NCBI RefSeq assembly: GCF_009909185.1
Contig: NZ_JAAAMV010000025.1
Location: 124,001-188,000 of the forward strand
Length of the DNA stretch: 64,000 nt
Direction of reading: 5' to 3'
Source: Paenibacillus glycinis
GTDB taxonomy: Bacteria; Bacillota; Bacilli; Paenibacillales; Paenibacillaceae
Part shown: one piece after another, positions 35,046 through 43,867 of the stretch
Position numbering within the stretch: the first letter of the stretch is position 1
Layout: every line of letters begins with the position of its first letter
The notes under the pieces: model-generated
Told to the model about the DNA's origin: nothing
What the model saw: only the letters and a program-made list of their open reading frames with translations
The model's database searches: none
Position numbers and translations under genes: made by a program

Positions 35046-36713
35046 GTGAACCGTGCCAAACCGAACTTCCTCGTGCTTCTCGTCGACGAGGAGCGTTATC
35101 CGCCCGTTTACGAAACGCCCGCGATCAAGCGGTGGCGCCTGGACCATCTGGTCGGGCAGCGCTTGCTGCGGGAACACGCGCTGGAATTCCACCGGCATTA
35201 TATCGGGAGCGCCGCCTGCTGCCCGAGCCGCGCCACCATGTTCACGGGCCATTATCCGTCGCTGCACGGCGTCACGCAGACGACGGGCCTGGCCAAGGAA
35301 GCGTTCGATTCCGATATGTTCTGGCTGGACGCGAATACGGTTCCGACGATGGGCGATTATTTTCGCGCGGCCGGCTACCGGACGTACTACAAAGGAAAAT
35401 GGCATATCTCGGACGAGGACGTCATCATCCCCGGCACCCATGACAGCCTTGCCAGCTACGACCCCGTCACCGGCGTGCCCGATCGGGAAAAGGTGCGGCT
35501 CTACGCGCGCGCGGGACGGCTCGAGCGCTTCGGCTTCTCCGACTGGATCGGTCCCGAGCCGCACGGGCGCAATCCCCGGAATTCCGGCTCCTCCGCGGCA
35601 ATCGGCCTCAGCGGACGGGACGAGGTCTACAGCGCCGAGGCCGCGCAATTAATCGAAGCGCTGGACGGCGAACGCAAGGCCGGCCGCCATGCCGAGCCCT
35701 GGCTCGTCGTCGCTTCCTTCGTCAATCCGCACGATATCGTGCTGTACGGCGACCAGACCGCGCGGCTGAAGCATGCGTTCCGCTTCGAGGCGGAGCCCGC
35801 GATCCCCGATATCCCCCCGCCGCCGACGATCGGCGAGTCCCTCCTGACGAAGCCGCGCTGCCAAGCGAGCTACCGGGATATCTATCCGCTGGCGCTCCAG
35901 CCGATCAACGACGGCGGGTTCTACCGCAGGCTCTACTATCAGCTCCAGCAAAATGCCGACCGTCAGCTAACGGCCGTATTCGAAGCGCTGACTCGCTCGT
36001 CCATGTACGAGAATACGATCGTGATCTTCACGTCCGATCACGGAGACCTGCTCGGCTCGCACGGGAATCTGCATCAGAAGTGGCACTGCGCCTACGAGGA
36101 GGCGCTCCATGTGCCGTTCCTGATTCATAATCCGCGCATGTTCCCGCAGCACCGGGACGTCCATGCGCCCACCAGCCATCTCGACCTGCTGCCGACGATG
36201 CTCGGGCTGGCAGGCGTGGACATCGAAGCCGCGCGGCATCGGCTGCAGCCCCGCTTCAGCGATGCCAGGCCGCTCGTCGGGCGCAACCTGGCGCCGTCCA
36301 TCGGAGGCGCGCAACCGTCCTCGCTTCCGGACGTACCGGTTTATTTCATGACCGAGGACAATCCGACGCAGGGCCAGCATCAGGTGAATCCGTTCGGCCG
36401 TCCTTATCCGTCCGTCGTCCAGCCGAACGGCCTCGAGACCGTAATCGCGCCGATCGTCCTGCAAGGACGGAAGCAGCTCTGGAAGTTCTCGCGCTACTAT
36501 GACAGTACACCGCATGCCGCCTCGGGCGGAACGGCCCCGGTCCAAGACGAGTTCGAGCTGTACAACATGACCGAGGACCCGCTGGAGACGCGGAACCTCG
36601 CGCATGCCGGCCTCGCGACTCCGCATAGCCGCAGCGTCCAGACGCGGATGATGCAGCTGCTGGCGGAGGAGCGGAAGCGGAAACGGCTGACGCCCGCGAG
36701 GCGCGTAACTTGA
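35046..36713 (+). CDS. Sulfatase family hydrolase (formylglycine type)
   Basis: A 555-aa alkaline-phosphatase-superfamily hydrolase without a signal peptide. The sulfatase signature is SAACCPSRATMFTGHYP with C58-C59-P60-S61-R62; C58 fits the position that is oxidised to formylglycine. The N-terminal metal motif reads FLVLLVDEERY, with Glu where many sulfatases have a second Asp; the downstream pair is FTSDHGDLLGSH and the histidine HQKWHCAYEE. The substrate (sulfate or phosphonate ester) is unknown. No formylglycine-generating enzyme or anaerobic maturase is in the window. The start is GTG with a G-rich site (AGGGGG) upstream. Confidence 0.87.
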   Translation: MNRAKPNFLVLLVDEERYPPVYETPAIKRWRLDHLVGQRLLREHALEFHRHYIGSAACCPSRATMFTGHYPSLHGVTQTTGLAKEAFDSDMFWLDANTVPTMGDYFRAAGYRTYYKGKWHISDEDVIIPGTHDSLASYDPVTGVPDREKVRLYARAGRLERFGFSDWIGPEPHGRNPRNSGSSAAIGLSGRDEVYSAEAAQLIEALDGERKAGRHAEPWLVVASFVNPHDIVLYGDQTARLKHAFRFEAEPAIPDIPPPPTIGESLLTKPRCQASYRDIYPLALQPINDGGFYRRLYYQLQQNADRQLTAVFEALTRSSMYENTIVIFTSDHGDLLGSHGNLHQKWHCAYEEALHVPFLIHNPRMFPQHRDVHAPTSHLDLLPTMLGLAGVDIEAARHRLQPRFSDARPLVGRNLAPSIGGAQPSSLPDVPVYFMTEDNPTQGQHQVNPFGRPYPSVVQPNGLETVIAPIVLQGRKQLWKFSRYYDSTPHAASGGTAPVQDEFELYNMTEDPLETRNLAHAGLATPHSRSVQTRMMQLLAEERKRKRLTPARRVT

Positions 36714-36995
36714 TTCAAAAGTATTGCTGTCATAGCGCAGCTCGCGGATTCGACAGCTCGGCTTCCATAGTGCTACTCGCGAAGCATTTCTGCTTGCTGC
36801 TATTTCCACTTTCGGCCACTACTGCTTTTGCTTACTGCTGCTTATGCTTCCTGCGCTTCGTTGATCCATGCCCCCGATATTCGCATTATTAATTTATCGC
36901 AAATCTATCATTGACACCGAATGCCCAATGATAGTATATTCCTACTAATTCACTATGTTTTATACACATTAACTGTTATAGGGGGCTTATCATTG

Positions 36996-38372
36996 ATGAC
37001 CGTTTTATCTGCCAAACGCAACACGTTTCTCCTGACTGCCGCGCTGTCCGCGGCTTTGCTCGTCGCCGGCCAATCCGCGGCGTACGCTTCCCCGGCCTCT
37101 CCCGCCGCCGCGCCGACCGCCGACAAGGAGATCAGCTCCGCGGAATACGCGGCTTTCTTGAAGGACAAATTCGGCGTGACGCTCCCCGCCAACGTGACCC
37201 GTGGCGAGTTCTTCGCCGATCTGGTCCGCTCGACGTCGCTCGCGCCGACCGACGAAGCGGTCTCTTTCAAGGATTTGAGCGCGACGAGCCCTTACTACGA
37301 CGCCGCCAAAGCGCTCTACCAAAACGGCGTGCTCGCCTCGGATACCGTGAACGCCGCGAAACCGCTCGGCGCCGCGAACGCCGTGCAGACCGCCGTCCGC
37401 GCTGCCGGACTCAAGGAATTGGCCTATTCGTATCCGCGGGCCAAAGCGGAAAAAGCCGTCGCCAAGCTGCCGGTCAAAGCATCCGCGCTCGACCTGAAGA
37501 CCGTTCAGGAGCTTGCCGTCGCCGTCGACACCGGATTGCTGCCTGCCGATTATTACAACCAGCTGCAGCCGAACGCCGCCGTTACCGCGGACCTCGCGAA
37601 CCTGCTGATCGGCAAGACGCTCGTCTTCAAAGGCCAGTTCAAGCATTATATCGGCTATGTCGGCGACGCCGACATTTATACGAAGCTGACGGACGCGTAC
37701 AACGAATCCGCCATCATCAAGTCCGACGAGCTTCAGAAGATCGTCGACACCGCCCTCGAGAAAGGGCTGGTCACGGGCTATAACCTGAAGGACAGCCATT
37801 TCGAGCCGAATTTCGTCGAATCCCTGTCGCTCGTCTACGGACACTCCGACCTCCATCACGCCCTTCAGCTGATCGGCCTGCTGCGAAGCGAGGGCCTCGA
37901 CGCCAAAGTGCAGTTCGAGCCGAAAACTTCCGCCTTCGTCTACCTGAAGGAATGGGGCGAGCCGGGCGTATCGGAGCAATACGAGGTGAAGCAGATCGCC
38001 AACGGCAACTACATCGAATACGCGAAGGAATTCGACATCGCCTTCGAATTCGCGACAGCCGCCGACAAAGCGCGCTTCAACGCCGTCGTGAACGCCTACG
38101 CCAAGAAGAATGAAGAGAACCAGCAGGGCCTGATTGCCGGCTCGTGGTGGCAGCCGCTCTACTACTCGCTGACGCCGCTTCCGGAATACAAGGAAATCAC
38201 GAACAACAAGATCGCGATCGGCCGCTATTACGCGCAGTCCTTCTCCCTGAAGGAACAGTCCCAGGCGGTCATCGACGGGTTCAAGCAAGTGGATCCTTCG
38301 GTCAAGGTCGAGAGCTACGATTTCTGGACGGATGTTCCGTTCTTCAATTATCTGAACGGCGAACCGCTGTAA
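36996..38372 (+). CDS. Secreted protein with SLH-like N-terminal segment
   Basis: A 458-aa exported protein. The signal peptide (SAKRNTFLLTAALSAALLVA, ending AYA) spans residues 1-35. Residues 50-130 contain a degenerate SLH-like unit (NVTRGEFFADLV and VSFKDLSATSPYYDAAKALYQNGVLAS). The remaining 300 residues are an unrecognised domain rich in aromatic residues, ending DVPFFNYLNGEPL. Wall attachment through one SLH-like unit is plausible but unproven. The ATG at 36996 follows AGGGGG at 10 bp. The upstream 280 bp are AT-rich and may hold its promoter. Confidence 0.75.
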   Translation: MTVLSAKRNTFLLTAALSAALLVAGQSAAYASPASPAAAPTADKEISSAEYAAFLKDKFGVTLPANVTRGEFFADLVRSTSLAPTDEAVSFKDLSATSPYYDAAKALYQNGVLASDTVNAAKPLGAANAVQTAVRAAGLKELAYSYPRAKAEKAVAKLPVKASALDLKTVQELAVAVDTGLLPADYYNQLQPNAAVTADLANLLIGKTLVFKGQFKHYIGYVGDADIYTKLTDAYNESAIIKSDELQKIVDTALEKGLVTGYNLKDSHFEPNFVESLSLVYGHSDLHHALQLIGLLRSEGLDAKVQFEPKTSAFVYLKEWGEPGVSEQYEVKQIANGNYIEYAKEFDIAFEFATAADKARFNAVVNAYAKKNEENQQGLIAGSWWQPLYYSLTPLPEYKEITNNKIAIGRYYAQSFSLKEQSQAVIDGFKQVDPSVKVESYDFWTDVPFFNYLNGEPL

Positions 38373-38531
38373 AGTTCTACGCATCGCGCAGGTCTATATC
38401 AATGCATCGACAAGGGGTTGTCCGTTAAGGGCAGCCTCTTGTTGTCGTTCGCGGCCGCCCGCGCCGTCCAGTCACGCCCAACTGGGCTGGTGCATAGGAT
38501 ACTCCATGTTCAATATGGAGGTCATTCAACC

Positions 38532-38852
38532 ATGAGCTCGAAAACCAATGTACAACATGAAACGACGCCGATCTATACGTGCGATTCCAAGGTGCATCAT
38601 ACGTTAAAGACCGTCCACGACCACCTGCATCAATTATGCTGCGGGCATACCCACCGGCTGGTCAAGGTGGAGACCATGGACGGCGACGTATTCGAAGGGC
38701 ATATCGTCCACTGCGACAAGAGCATCCTCTACATCCGGTTGTCGAACGAAGGCTGCAACCGCGCGTTTTTTCCCGGCCCCGTGAGCCCGTATTACAATAA
38801 CTTCGTGCTTCCGCTCGTCCTGTTTAATCTGCTTGCCATCTCGCTGCTCTAA
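38532..38852 (+). CDS. Small His/Cys-rich protein with Sm-like segment
   Basis: A 106-aa protein. Residues 22-45 are His/Cys-rich (VHDHLHQLCCGHTHRL), and RLVKVETMDGDVFEGHIVHC with the following KSILYIRL (about 44-75) looks like an Sm/LSm beta-barrel strand pattern. A hydrophobic C-terminus (FVLPLVLFNLLAISLL) could be a membrane tail. No function is known. A TATGGAGGT ribosome site precedes the ATG by about 10 bp. It heads a tandem with the small gene at 38891. Confidence 0.65.
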   Translation: MSSKTNVQHETTPIYTCDSKVHHTLKTVHDHLHQLCCGHTHRLVKVETMDGDVFEGHIVHCDKSILYIRLSNEGCNRAFFPGPVSPYYNNFVLPLVLFNLLAISLL

Positions 38853-38890
38853 AGCGAGCACGGCAGCCAATTCATGAAGGAGTGATCAGC

Positions 38891-39184
38891 ATGGCTTTTA
38901 TGCCTCCCGTCGGACCGCAAGGCACGCAGCCGCCTCCGTCTTCGCCTCCGCCGCAATCGGTTCCGCCAAAACCTTTATCCGCGTCGACGCTTGCCATCGA
39001 TCCGGGAGCCATCTCCCGCTGCTTGTTTCGCAATACGTACATTTGGCCGCGCAGCGGTCAGGGCTTCTGGTTTTATCCGATCTTCGTCGGCCGCACGTCC
39101 ATCTCGGGCTTCCGCTGGAACGGTTTCTTCTGGATGTTCTCCGGCTTCGATCTGCAGCGGATCGATGCCTTTACGTGCGTATAA
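38891..39184 (+). CDS. Small Pro-rich, aromatic-rich conserved protein
   Basis: A 97-aa protein. Residues 6-31 are Pro-rich, then CLFRNTYIWPRSGQGFWFYP and TSISGFRWNGFFWMFSGFDL form a very aromatic segment typical of a widespread but uncharacterised Bacillota family (some members were called spore-associated or transporter-like without evidence). GAAGGAGTG precedes the ATG, 38 bp after the previous stop, so the two genes are probably cotranscribed and end at the terminator at 39211. Confidence 0.72.
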   Translation: MAFMPPVGPQGTQPPPSSPPPQSVPPKPLSASTLAIDPGAISRCLFRNTYIWPRSGQGFWFYPIFVGRTSISGFRWNGFFWMFSGFDLQRIDAFTCV

Positions 39185-39210
39185 CGCGCTGATTGTTCGC
39201 TAGACCGCAG

Positions 39211-39245
39211 CCGGAGCGCCCTCATCCAGGGGGACTCCGGTTTTT
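39211..39245 (+). terminator. Terminator of the small-gene pair
   Basis: CCGGAG (39211-39216) pairs with CTCCGG (39235-39240), inner CCCTC/GGGGG, then T5. Confidence 0.85.
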
Positions 39246-39325
39246 GCCGTGCATTGACATTGGACAAGGAGGAGGAAAATAAACTCTTCAAGTAGGGTTC
39301 GCGACAAAGGCGGGGGGCTAAAGGT

Positions 39326-39529
39326 ATGGGGAGCAAGCAGGAATTCGTGGTCGTGGTCGTGGTCGTACCGTTTTCGGAAATCAAGAAATTCGTCGTGATC
39401 GATATCGTCGGCGGGACGGTGCTGTACTATATGCTCTTGCTCCCGCTTCACTCGGTACTCGCCGCCATGACCGGCAGCATGGTCGGTCCCCTGCTCATCC
39501 GCCGGACGTTGAAGAAACGGCCCCGTTGA
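39326..39529 (+). CDS. Small hydrophobic hypothetical protein
   Basis: A 67-aa protein with a Val-run (encoded by tandem GTGGTC units) and a hydrophobic helix at about residues 25-47, ending in basic RRTLKKRPR. The ribosome site is weak (GGGGGGC 11 bp before ATG). It overlaps the end of the - strand gene at 39495 by 35 bp. It may be real but is the least secure small gene here. Confidence 0.45.
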   Translation: MGSKQEFVVVVVVVPFSEIKKFVVIDIVGGTVLYYMLLLPLHSVLAAMTGSMVGPLLIRRTLKKRPR

Positions 39530-41450
39530 TCTCGCTTCGCATGAGATACGGATAGAGCAGCGCAAGCCCTGCTATATATAGCGCAAACACGAAATAAGCA
39601 GGCAGCAGATGAACGAAATCGGTATAGCCGATCATGAAATGCACGCTTAATCCGGCGACGAACCCGGGCGCGCCGCCCCAGAGGAGCGTCCACCACATCC
39701 ATTTGGCGCCCTGCCGCAGCCCCCATAACGCGAAAATCAGAATCATGACGGCGTCCGAGAACAGCGCGCCGCCGAATCCGGCACGGTCATGGGCGATCAG
39801 CGGAATGAGCCGCGGGTTCGCGAGATCCAGGCTTTCCCGTGCCATGCCCAGGTAGCGGATATCCTCGGGCACGAAGACGTTCGTGACGCCGACGGAAGCG
39901 ATCACGATGCCGCCCACGCACAGCGCGGCGCCGACAACGACGAAGCACAACTGGCCCCAAAGCGCCCGTCGCCAGGCCAAGCTGTTGCGCAGGTTGACCG
40001 GGTCCCGGTTGAGACGGTCGGGATTGCGCCGCATGGCCAGCAGAAACATCGGAAAAAGCACGATGGCCGCCGCGGCATGCACGGGATCGAAGAAGCCGTA
40101 GCCGAGGTAGAGGAAAAAGCTCGGAAACCCGGCCGCGCCCGAAGCCAGCAGGGCGACCCGCGCCCAGTGCACGCCGTATCGAAGGCCATGCTTCGCCAAT
40201 TGGCAGTACAGAATGCCGATCGACAGCATCGTGCCGGCCAGCGTGATCCGGTCATGCGACATGAAATGCAGCAGATGCGGGTCGATCGCGTTTACTTCAT
40301 CCCATGTCATGCGGAGAAAGGCTTCGTCGTAGGGAAGGAGCACCGAGGTCGACGCGATGAACCATGCGATGATGCCCCCGATGATCATGCCGATCCCGAG
40401 CAGGCACATCCAGCCCCAATTTCGCCAAAATGACTGGCCGGCCGGTAGCTCCGCCTGCGCCAGCTTGCGGTGAATGATGGCTTCGTTGACCCGCTTCGGC
40501 AGTCCCGGACCGGAGTAGACGAACCCGCTGTGCAGCAGTACATAGTCGGCGCCGGCTTCGATCAGATCCAGCGCATCCGCAGGCTCGTGGACGCCCGCGG
40601 AAGCGAATAGGAGGGGTGTTCCTGCGGCTTGCGCTCGGATAGCGCTTAGCTTCGCGACGGAGGCTGCCTTCCCGGTACGGCCTACTGTCGCGCCTGCCGG
40701 ACCGTTGGTATAATCGCCTATGAAGAAGCCGCTCCACGTCTCCGGATCGGCTGCGCCGACCAGCGCGGCTAACTGCGTCTCCGGGAGCTCCAGGGGGATG
40801 TACAGCAGTATCGCCGTCTCGCTCGCAGGCTGTTCCCGGATACAGGAGGCGATCTGGCGGAGGATGCGTTCGTTCTCATCCCGGCTTCTTCCTTGCGCTG
40901 CCGCCTCTATGATAAGGGCCGACACCCGGCTCTCGTTCATGAATCGGTCCACGAGCGAGCGCAGCTCGTCGATTGCCTGCTCCGGGTTCGTTTCCGGCAT
41001 CGGGGCAATGCGCGCGAGCTGCGGCAGCCGGTGACCGGGGTTGCGTATGCGGCGCAGGGCCGCTTCCGCGCCGACGTTCTCGTAGGCGCTGGGGTAGACG
41101 ATCGTCTCCTCGCGCCGATCCATCCGAATCGGCGACGCGTCCGTGATCGGGTCCGGCGTAATCGGACCCACTTCCACGAAGCCGAAGCCGAGCTGGGCGA
41201 TCGCGCGCGCGGCGATGCCTTCGGGATCCACCGCGCCCGACAGGCCGACCGGCGTCGGCAGCGTCGTTCCGGACAAGCGGCTCGCGAGGATAGGAGCCGG
41301 ATCCATATGACCCAGCGTCTTGATTAACAAGGTGCCGCCGGGAAGCAGGCTGACGTTCCGCATTGCGCGAAGCGTCAATCCCCGGGCCCGTCTGGCAGGC
41401 AAACGGAACAAGCCCGGGCGGAAAATCGTTTGATAAGACCAGTCGGGCAT
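39495..41450 (-). CDS. DHODH-like domain fused to a duplicated membrane domain
   Basis: A 651-aa fusion. Residues 1-345 follow the quinone-type dihydroorotate dehydrogenase pattern (IFRPGLFRLPARRARGLTL; PVGLSGAVDPEGIAARAIAQ; C-terminal ADALDLIEAGADYVLLHSG), but the FMN-contacting Lys strand and catalytic loop are altered, so enzyme activity is doubtful. Residues 350-640 have about seven hydrophobic segments in two halves that each contain a His-Asp-Arg motif (FMSHDRITLAGTMLS and LIAHDRAGFGGALFS) followed by similar helices, an internal duplication. The start is uncertain: the ATG at 41450 has GGTGGAG upstream, while longer in-frame starts reach 41504 or 41519. No pyrimidine genes are nearby. 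Confidence 0.82.
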   Translation of the reverse strand: MPDWSYQTIFRPGLFRLPARRARGLTLRAMRNVSLLPGGTLLIKTLGHMDPAPILASRLSGTTLPTPVGLSGAVDPEGIAARAIAQLGFGFVEVGPITPDPITDASPIRMDRREETIVYPSAYENVGAEAALRRIRNPGHRLPQLARIAPMPETNPEQAIDELRSLVDRFMNESRVSALIIEAAAQGRSRDENERILRQIASCIREQPASETAILLYIPLELPETQLAALVGAADPETWSGFFIGDYTNGPAGATVGRTGKAASVAKLSAIRAQAAGTPLLFASAGVHEPADALDLIEAGADYVLLHSGFVYSGPGLPKRVNEAIIHRKLAQAELPAGQSFWRNWGWMCLLGIGMIIGGIIAWFIASTSVLLPYDEAFLRMTWDEVNAIDPHLLHFMSHDRITLAGTMLSIGILYCQLAKHGLRYGVHWARVALLASGAAGFPSFFLYLGYGFFDPVHAAAAIVLFPMFLLAMRRNPDRLNRDPVNLRNSLAWRRALWGQLCFVVVGAALCVGGIVIASVGVTNVFVPEDIRYLGMARESLDLANPRLIPLIAHDRAGFGGALFSDAVMILIFALWGLRQGAKWMWWTLLWGGAPGFVAGLSVHFMIGYTDFVHLLPAYFVFALYIAGLALLYPYLMRSEINGAVSSTSGG

Positions 41451-41580
41451 GCCGGACTCCACCGCCTTCGCATCTGCATTACCCAAATAATACCAGCTAC
41501 GCATGCGCCTCGTCGACAAGTTTTAAGGGGAACGGGGTCTATTCCTGCAAGGCTACCTAATGGAAAGAACCCCCAAACGC

Positions 41581-41617
41581 CGAATCAGAACCGGGCGGCA
41601 TGCCCGGTTCTGATTCG
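41581..41617. terminator. Hairpin with 16-bp perfect arms
   Basis: CGAATCAGAACCGGGC (41581-41596) pairs with 41602-41617. It lies 15 bp past the stop of the YbjQ-like gene (- strand) and probably terminates it; it also sits upstream of the DHODH-like gene. Confidence 0.75.
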
Positions 41618-41632
41618 GCTTGCATCTTGCAT

Positions 41633-41911
41633 TTACAGATAGCGGATCGCCGTGCCGTACACGTTCACGGCCCCGGCCGCGAAACCGGGCGTGATCATCA
41701 TGCCGATGACCGCGTCGCACTCCGGAACCGCCCCGCCCGCGCGGCCGAGCTGCTGCAGCACGTTAAGCGGCGAATTATTGCTTACTTTGCCTGCATAGAC
41801 CACGCACAGCGCTTCGTAGGCCCGAGGCAGCGAGTGCACGGTAAATACCGGGACAACCCGTTCCGACGCGGCCGCCGGCTCTTTCGACGGCGCATTTTTG
41901 TTGCCGAACAT
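41633..41911 (-). CDS. YbjQ/UPF0145-like protein
   Basis: A 92-aa cytoplasmic protein. The pattern VFTVHSLPRAYEALCVVYAGKV with GGAVPECDAVIGMMITPGF and a final VNVYGTAIRYL resembles the YbjQ (UPF0145) family, which forms small barrel-like oligomers sometimes annotated as heavy-metal binding. Two Cys (C36 and C65 region) are present. Function unknown. A gene of this kind usually stands alone, as here. Confidence 0.75.
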   Translation of the reverse strand: MFGNKNAPSKEPAAASERVVPVFTVHSLPRAYEALCVVYAGKVSNNSPLNVLQQLGRAGGAVPECDAVIGMMITPGFAAGAVNVYGTAIRYL

Positions 41912-42302
41912 GGACGAATCCCCCCGATTGTCGTTTTGCTTTCCATTATACCAGACTTGCGCTTAAGCGCGGCGGGGTATCCGGGCAGCTTCCAAAGCAA
42001 GCTTCTGTCCCCGGAGAAACCGGCGCAGCGGTTATGGGCTTTCTTGCCGGGGTGCGAATCGGATTGGCAGGATACGGTCATGTTCGCTTTCGGGACAAAT
42101 ATTAATTTATGGTAAATAGGATTCAGACGTCCGCTCGAAAATGATAAGCTGTATTGGCCTGACCGCCTATGCAAAAATCGCCGGAATCCATCCATTTTCC
42201 TATCCCAATTCCGCCTATTGCAGGAAAATCGGCCCGGATCGGCGAAAGAGAACCAAAATGAAGTCAAACCTTGTTGAATTTCAGCAAACGGAGGCGATGA
42301 TC

Positions 42303-43100
42303 TTGGAACAACTACCGCTTCCCCCCGCCAAACCGAGAAACCATCCAGCCCGCAAATGGATCGTTGCCGTCCTGCTGCTCCTGCTCCCTTTATCGATCGG
42401 GTTCTACGGTTATCTCCCTCAGTACAACAGCTTCACGGCCCCCGGCGAGATCGTTCCCGTCCAGGAGATCGGCGTGCACGGCAGCGTCCGCTTCGTCTAC
42501 GTGCGCGAAGGCGTGACGCGCAACCGGTACGAGAAACTCACGGTAAGCCGATCCTATCCGGACGCGCATTTCACGCGCGTGGATGCCTCCGCGGGGGACG
42601 ACTTCGACGACATGCTGGACATCGAGCAGGACATGAAAAACGACACGATCCGGCATGCGATCGATTCGGCGGCGGCCATCACGGACCAGACCGGCACCGA
42701 GGAAGAAACGGCAACCAAATTGAACGCGTTGATCGACGAAACCGCGCAATACTACGGAAATTCGATCGGCCTCATGCTCGGCATCGGCCTGTACGAGGAA
42801 GAGCGCCGCGAAGATTTCTCCCGAGGCGGCCAGCTTACGATTGCCGGCACGGGCACGCTGGAAGAGGACCACTCGGTCGGTTCGGTCGGCGCCATTCGCG
42901 AGAAACTGCAAACGGCCGAAGCTGCGGGGGCGGATATTTTTTTCGTGCCGAAAGATAAAGAAACCTTTATGTACTTCGGGCCCAGCAACGAGGAAGAAGC
43001 GCTGCAAACCGCCGACGAGCTGCGGTTGCACCTTCATGTCGTGCCGGTGGCTTCCTTGGAAGAAGCCATTGCCTGCTTGAAACAACTACCCTATACCTAA
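42303..43100 (+). CDS. Membrane-anchored Lon-like (S16-type) serine protease
   Basis: A 265-aa protein. A Pro-rich N-terminus (LPLPPAKPRN) and one transmembrane helix (about residues 18-40) place the rest outside. Residues 130-260 match the Lon catalytic domain: GNSIGLMLGIGLYEE with candidate nucleophile S154, RGGQLTIAGTGTL, then VGAIREKLQTAEAAGAD with K201 as the dyad lysine. No AAA ATPase and no PDZ domain are present, unlike Lon and YlbL. The TTG at 42303 is preferred because GGAGG lies 8 bp upstream; an ATG at 42258 is possible. The membrane gene follows 18 bp after the stop, so they form an operon. Confidence 0.78.
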   Translation: MEQLPLPPAKPRNHPARKWIVAVLLLLLPLSIGFYGYLPQYNSFTAPGEIVPVQEIGVHGSVRFVYVREGVTRNRYEKLTVSRSYPDAHFTRVDASAGDDFDDMLDIEQDMKNDTIRHAIDSAAAITDQTGTEEETATKLNALIDETAQYYGNSIGLMLGIGLYEEERREDFSRGGQLTIAGTGTLEEDHSVGSVGAIREKLQTAEAAGADIFFVPKDKETFMYFGPSNEEEALQTADELRLHLHVVPVASLEEAIACLKQLPYT

Positions 43101-43118
43101 ACCGGAGCGTGAACCTGC

Positions 43119-43766
43119 TTGCCCTTGAAATCCGAACTCATGACGTTTGTCCTCAAAATTCTTCTGGCCGCGCTCGTCGCGCTGGCCGCTGCCGATCTTG
43201 TCTTCTCCACGGTCTATATGATGGACGAGGAGCTGTTCAGAGAACGTCTCGTCGCCGTATACGGTTTCGTCGATTCCGTATCGGCCGTGCTGTATATTAT
43301 CATCATCGTGGTTTATTTAATTTGGATCTACCGCGTGCATATGGACTTGAACCGGCTCTATCTGCAATACCCGCGCACGCCGGGGAGCGCGCTGGCATGC
43401 ATGCTGATTCCGGTCTACAACCTTTACGGCCAGCCCTCGACCTTCCGGCTGATCGGAAGTCATTATCAACGGACGGCCGCCCTGCGAAAGACCGGCCAAT
43501 GGATCCAGGGCTTAGCCGTGCCGCTGGTCATCATCATGTCGGCCTCGAATGTGTTGGGCCGTTTCGTGGCCAATGCCGATGAAATCCCCGGTTCGATATT
43601 GTTCGCGTCAAGCTTAATTACATTCGTGACGTATAGCTTGTTCCTCGCGCTCTGCCTGCTGGTATCCAAAGGCTTAATCGGCGTTCAAGAGAGAATCGCG
43701 GACGAACCCGCGACGGAATTGACGCCCAAGCTAATCCAGGAACCTCCGTTCGTCTTGAAAAGCTAA
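43119..43766 (+). CDS. Multi-pass membrane protein (DUF4328-like)
   Basis: A 215-aa protein with about four to five hydrophobic segments (residues 8-30, 43-66, 82-98, 122-144 and 158-183). The block LNRLYLQYPRTPGSALACMLIPVYNLYGQPSTFRLI resembles DUF4328-type membrane proteins, whose role is unknown. It starts 18 bp after the Lon-like protease gene. The start is either TTG at 43119 (GGAG 12 bp upstream) or ATG at 43140. Being in the same operon it could be the protease's substrate or partner (inference). Confidence 0.75.
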   Translation: MPLKSELMTFVLKILLAALVALAAADLVFSTVYMMDEELFRERLVAVYGFVDSVSAVLYIIIIVVYLIWIYRVHMDLNRLYLQYPRTPGSALACMLIPVYNLYGQPSTFRLIGSHYQRTAALRKTGQWIQGLAVPLVIIMSASNVLGRFVANADEIPGSILFASSLITFVTYSLFLALCLLVSKGLIGVQERIADEPATELTPKLIQEPPFVLKS

Positions 43767-43794
43767 CCCCGCTTATAACTCTGTCTTGATCAAA

Positions 43795-43836
43795 AAGAGC
43801 CGGCAAGCGCCTCAAACGAGGAGCTTGCCGGCTCTT
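43795..43836. terminator. Bidirectional terminator
   Basis: AAGAGCCGGCAAGC (43795-43808) pairs with GCTTGCCGGCTCTT (43823-43836), inner CCTC/GAGG. It separates the convergent membrane-protein and stalk-protein genes. Confidence 0.9.
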
Positions 43837-43867
43837 GACGATATATGAACGGAATCGGTCAGGCCGA

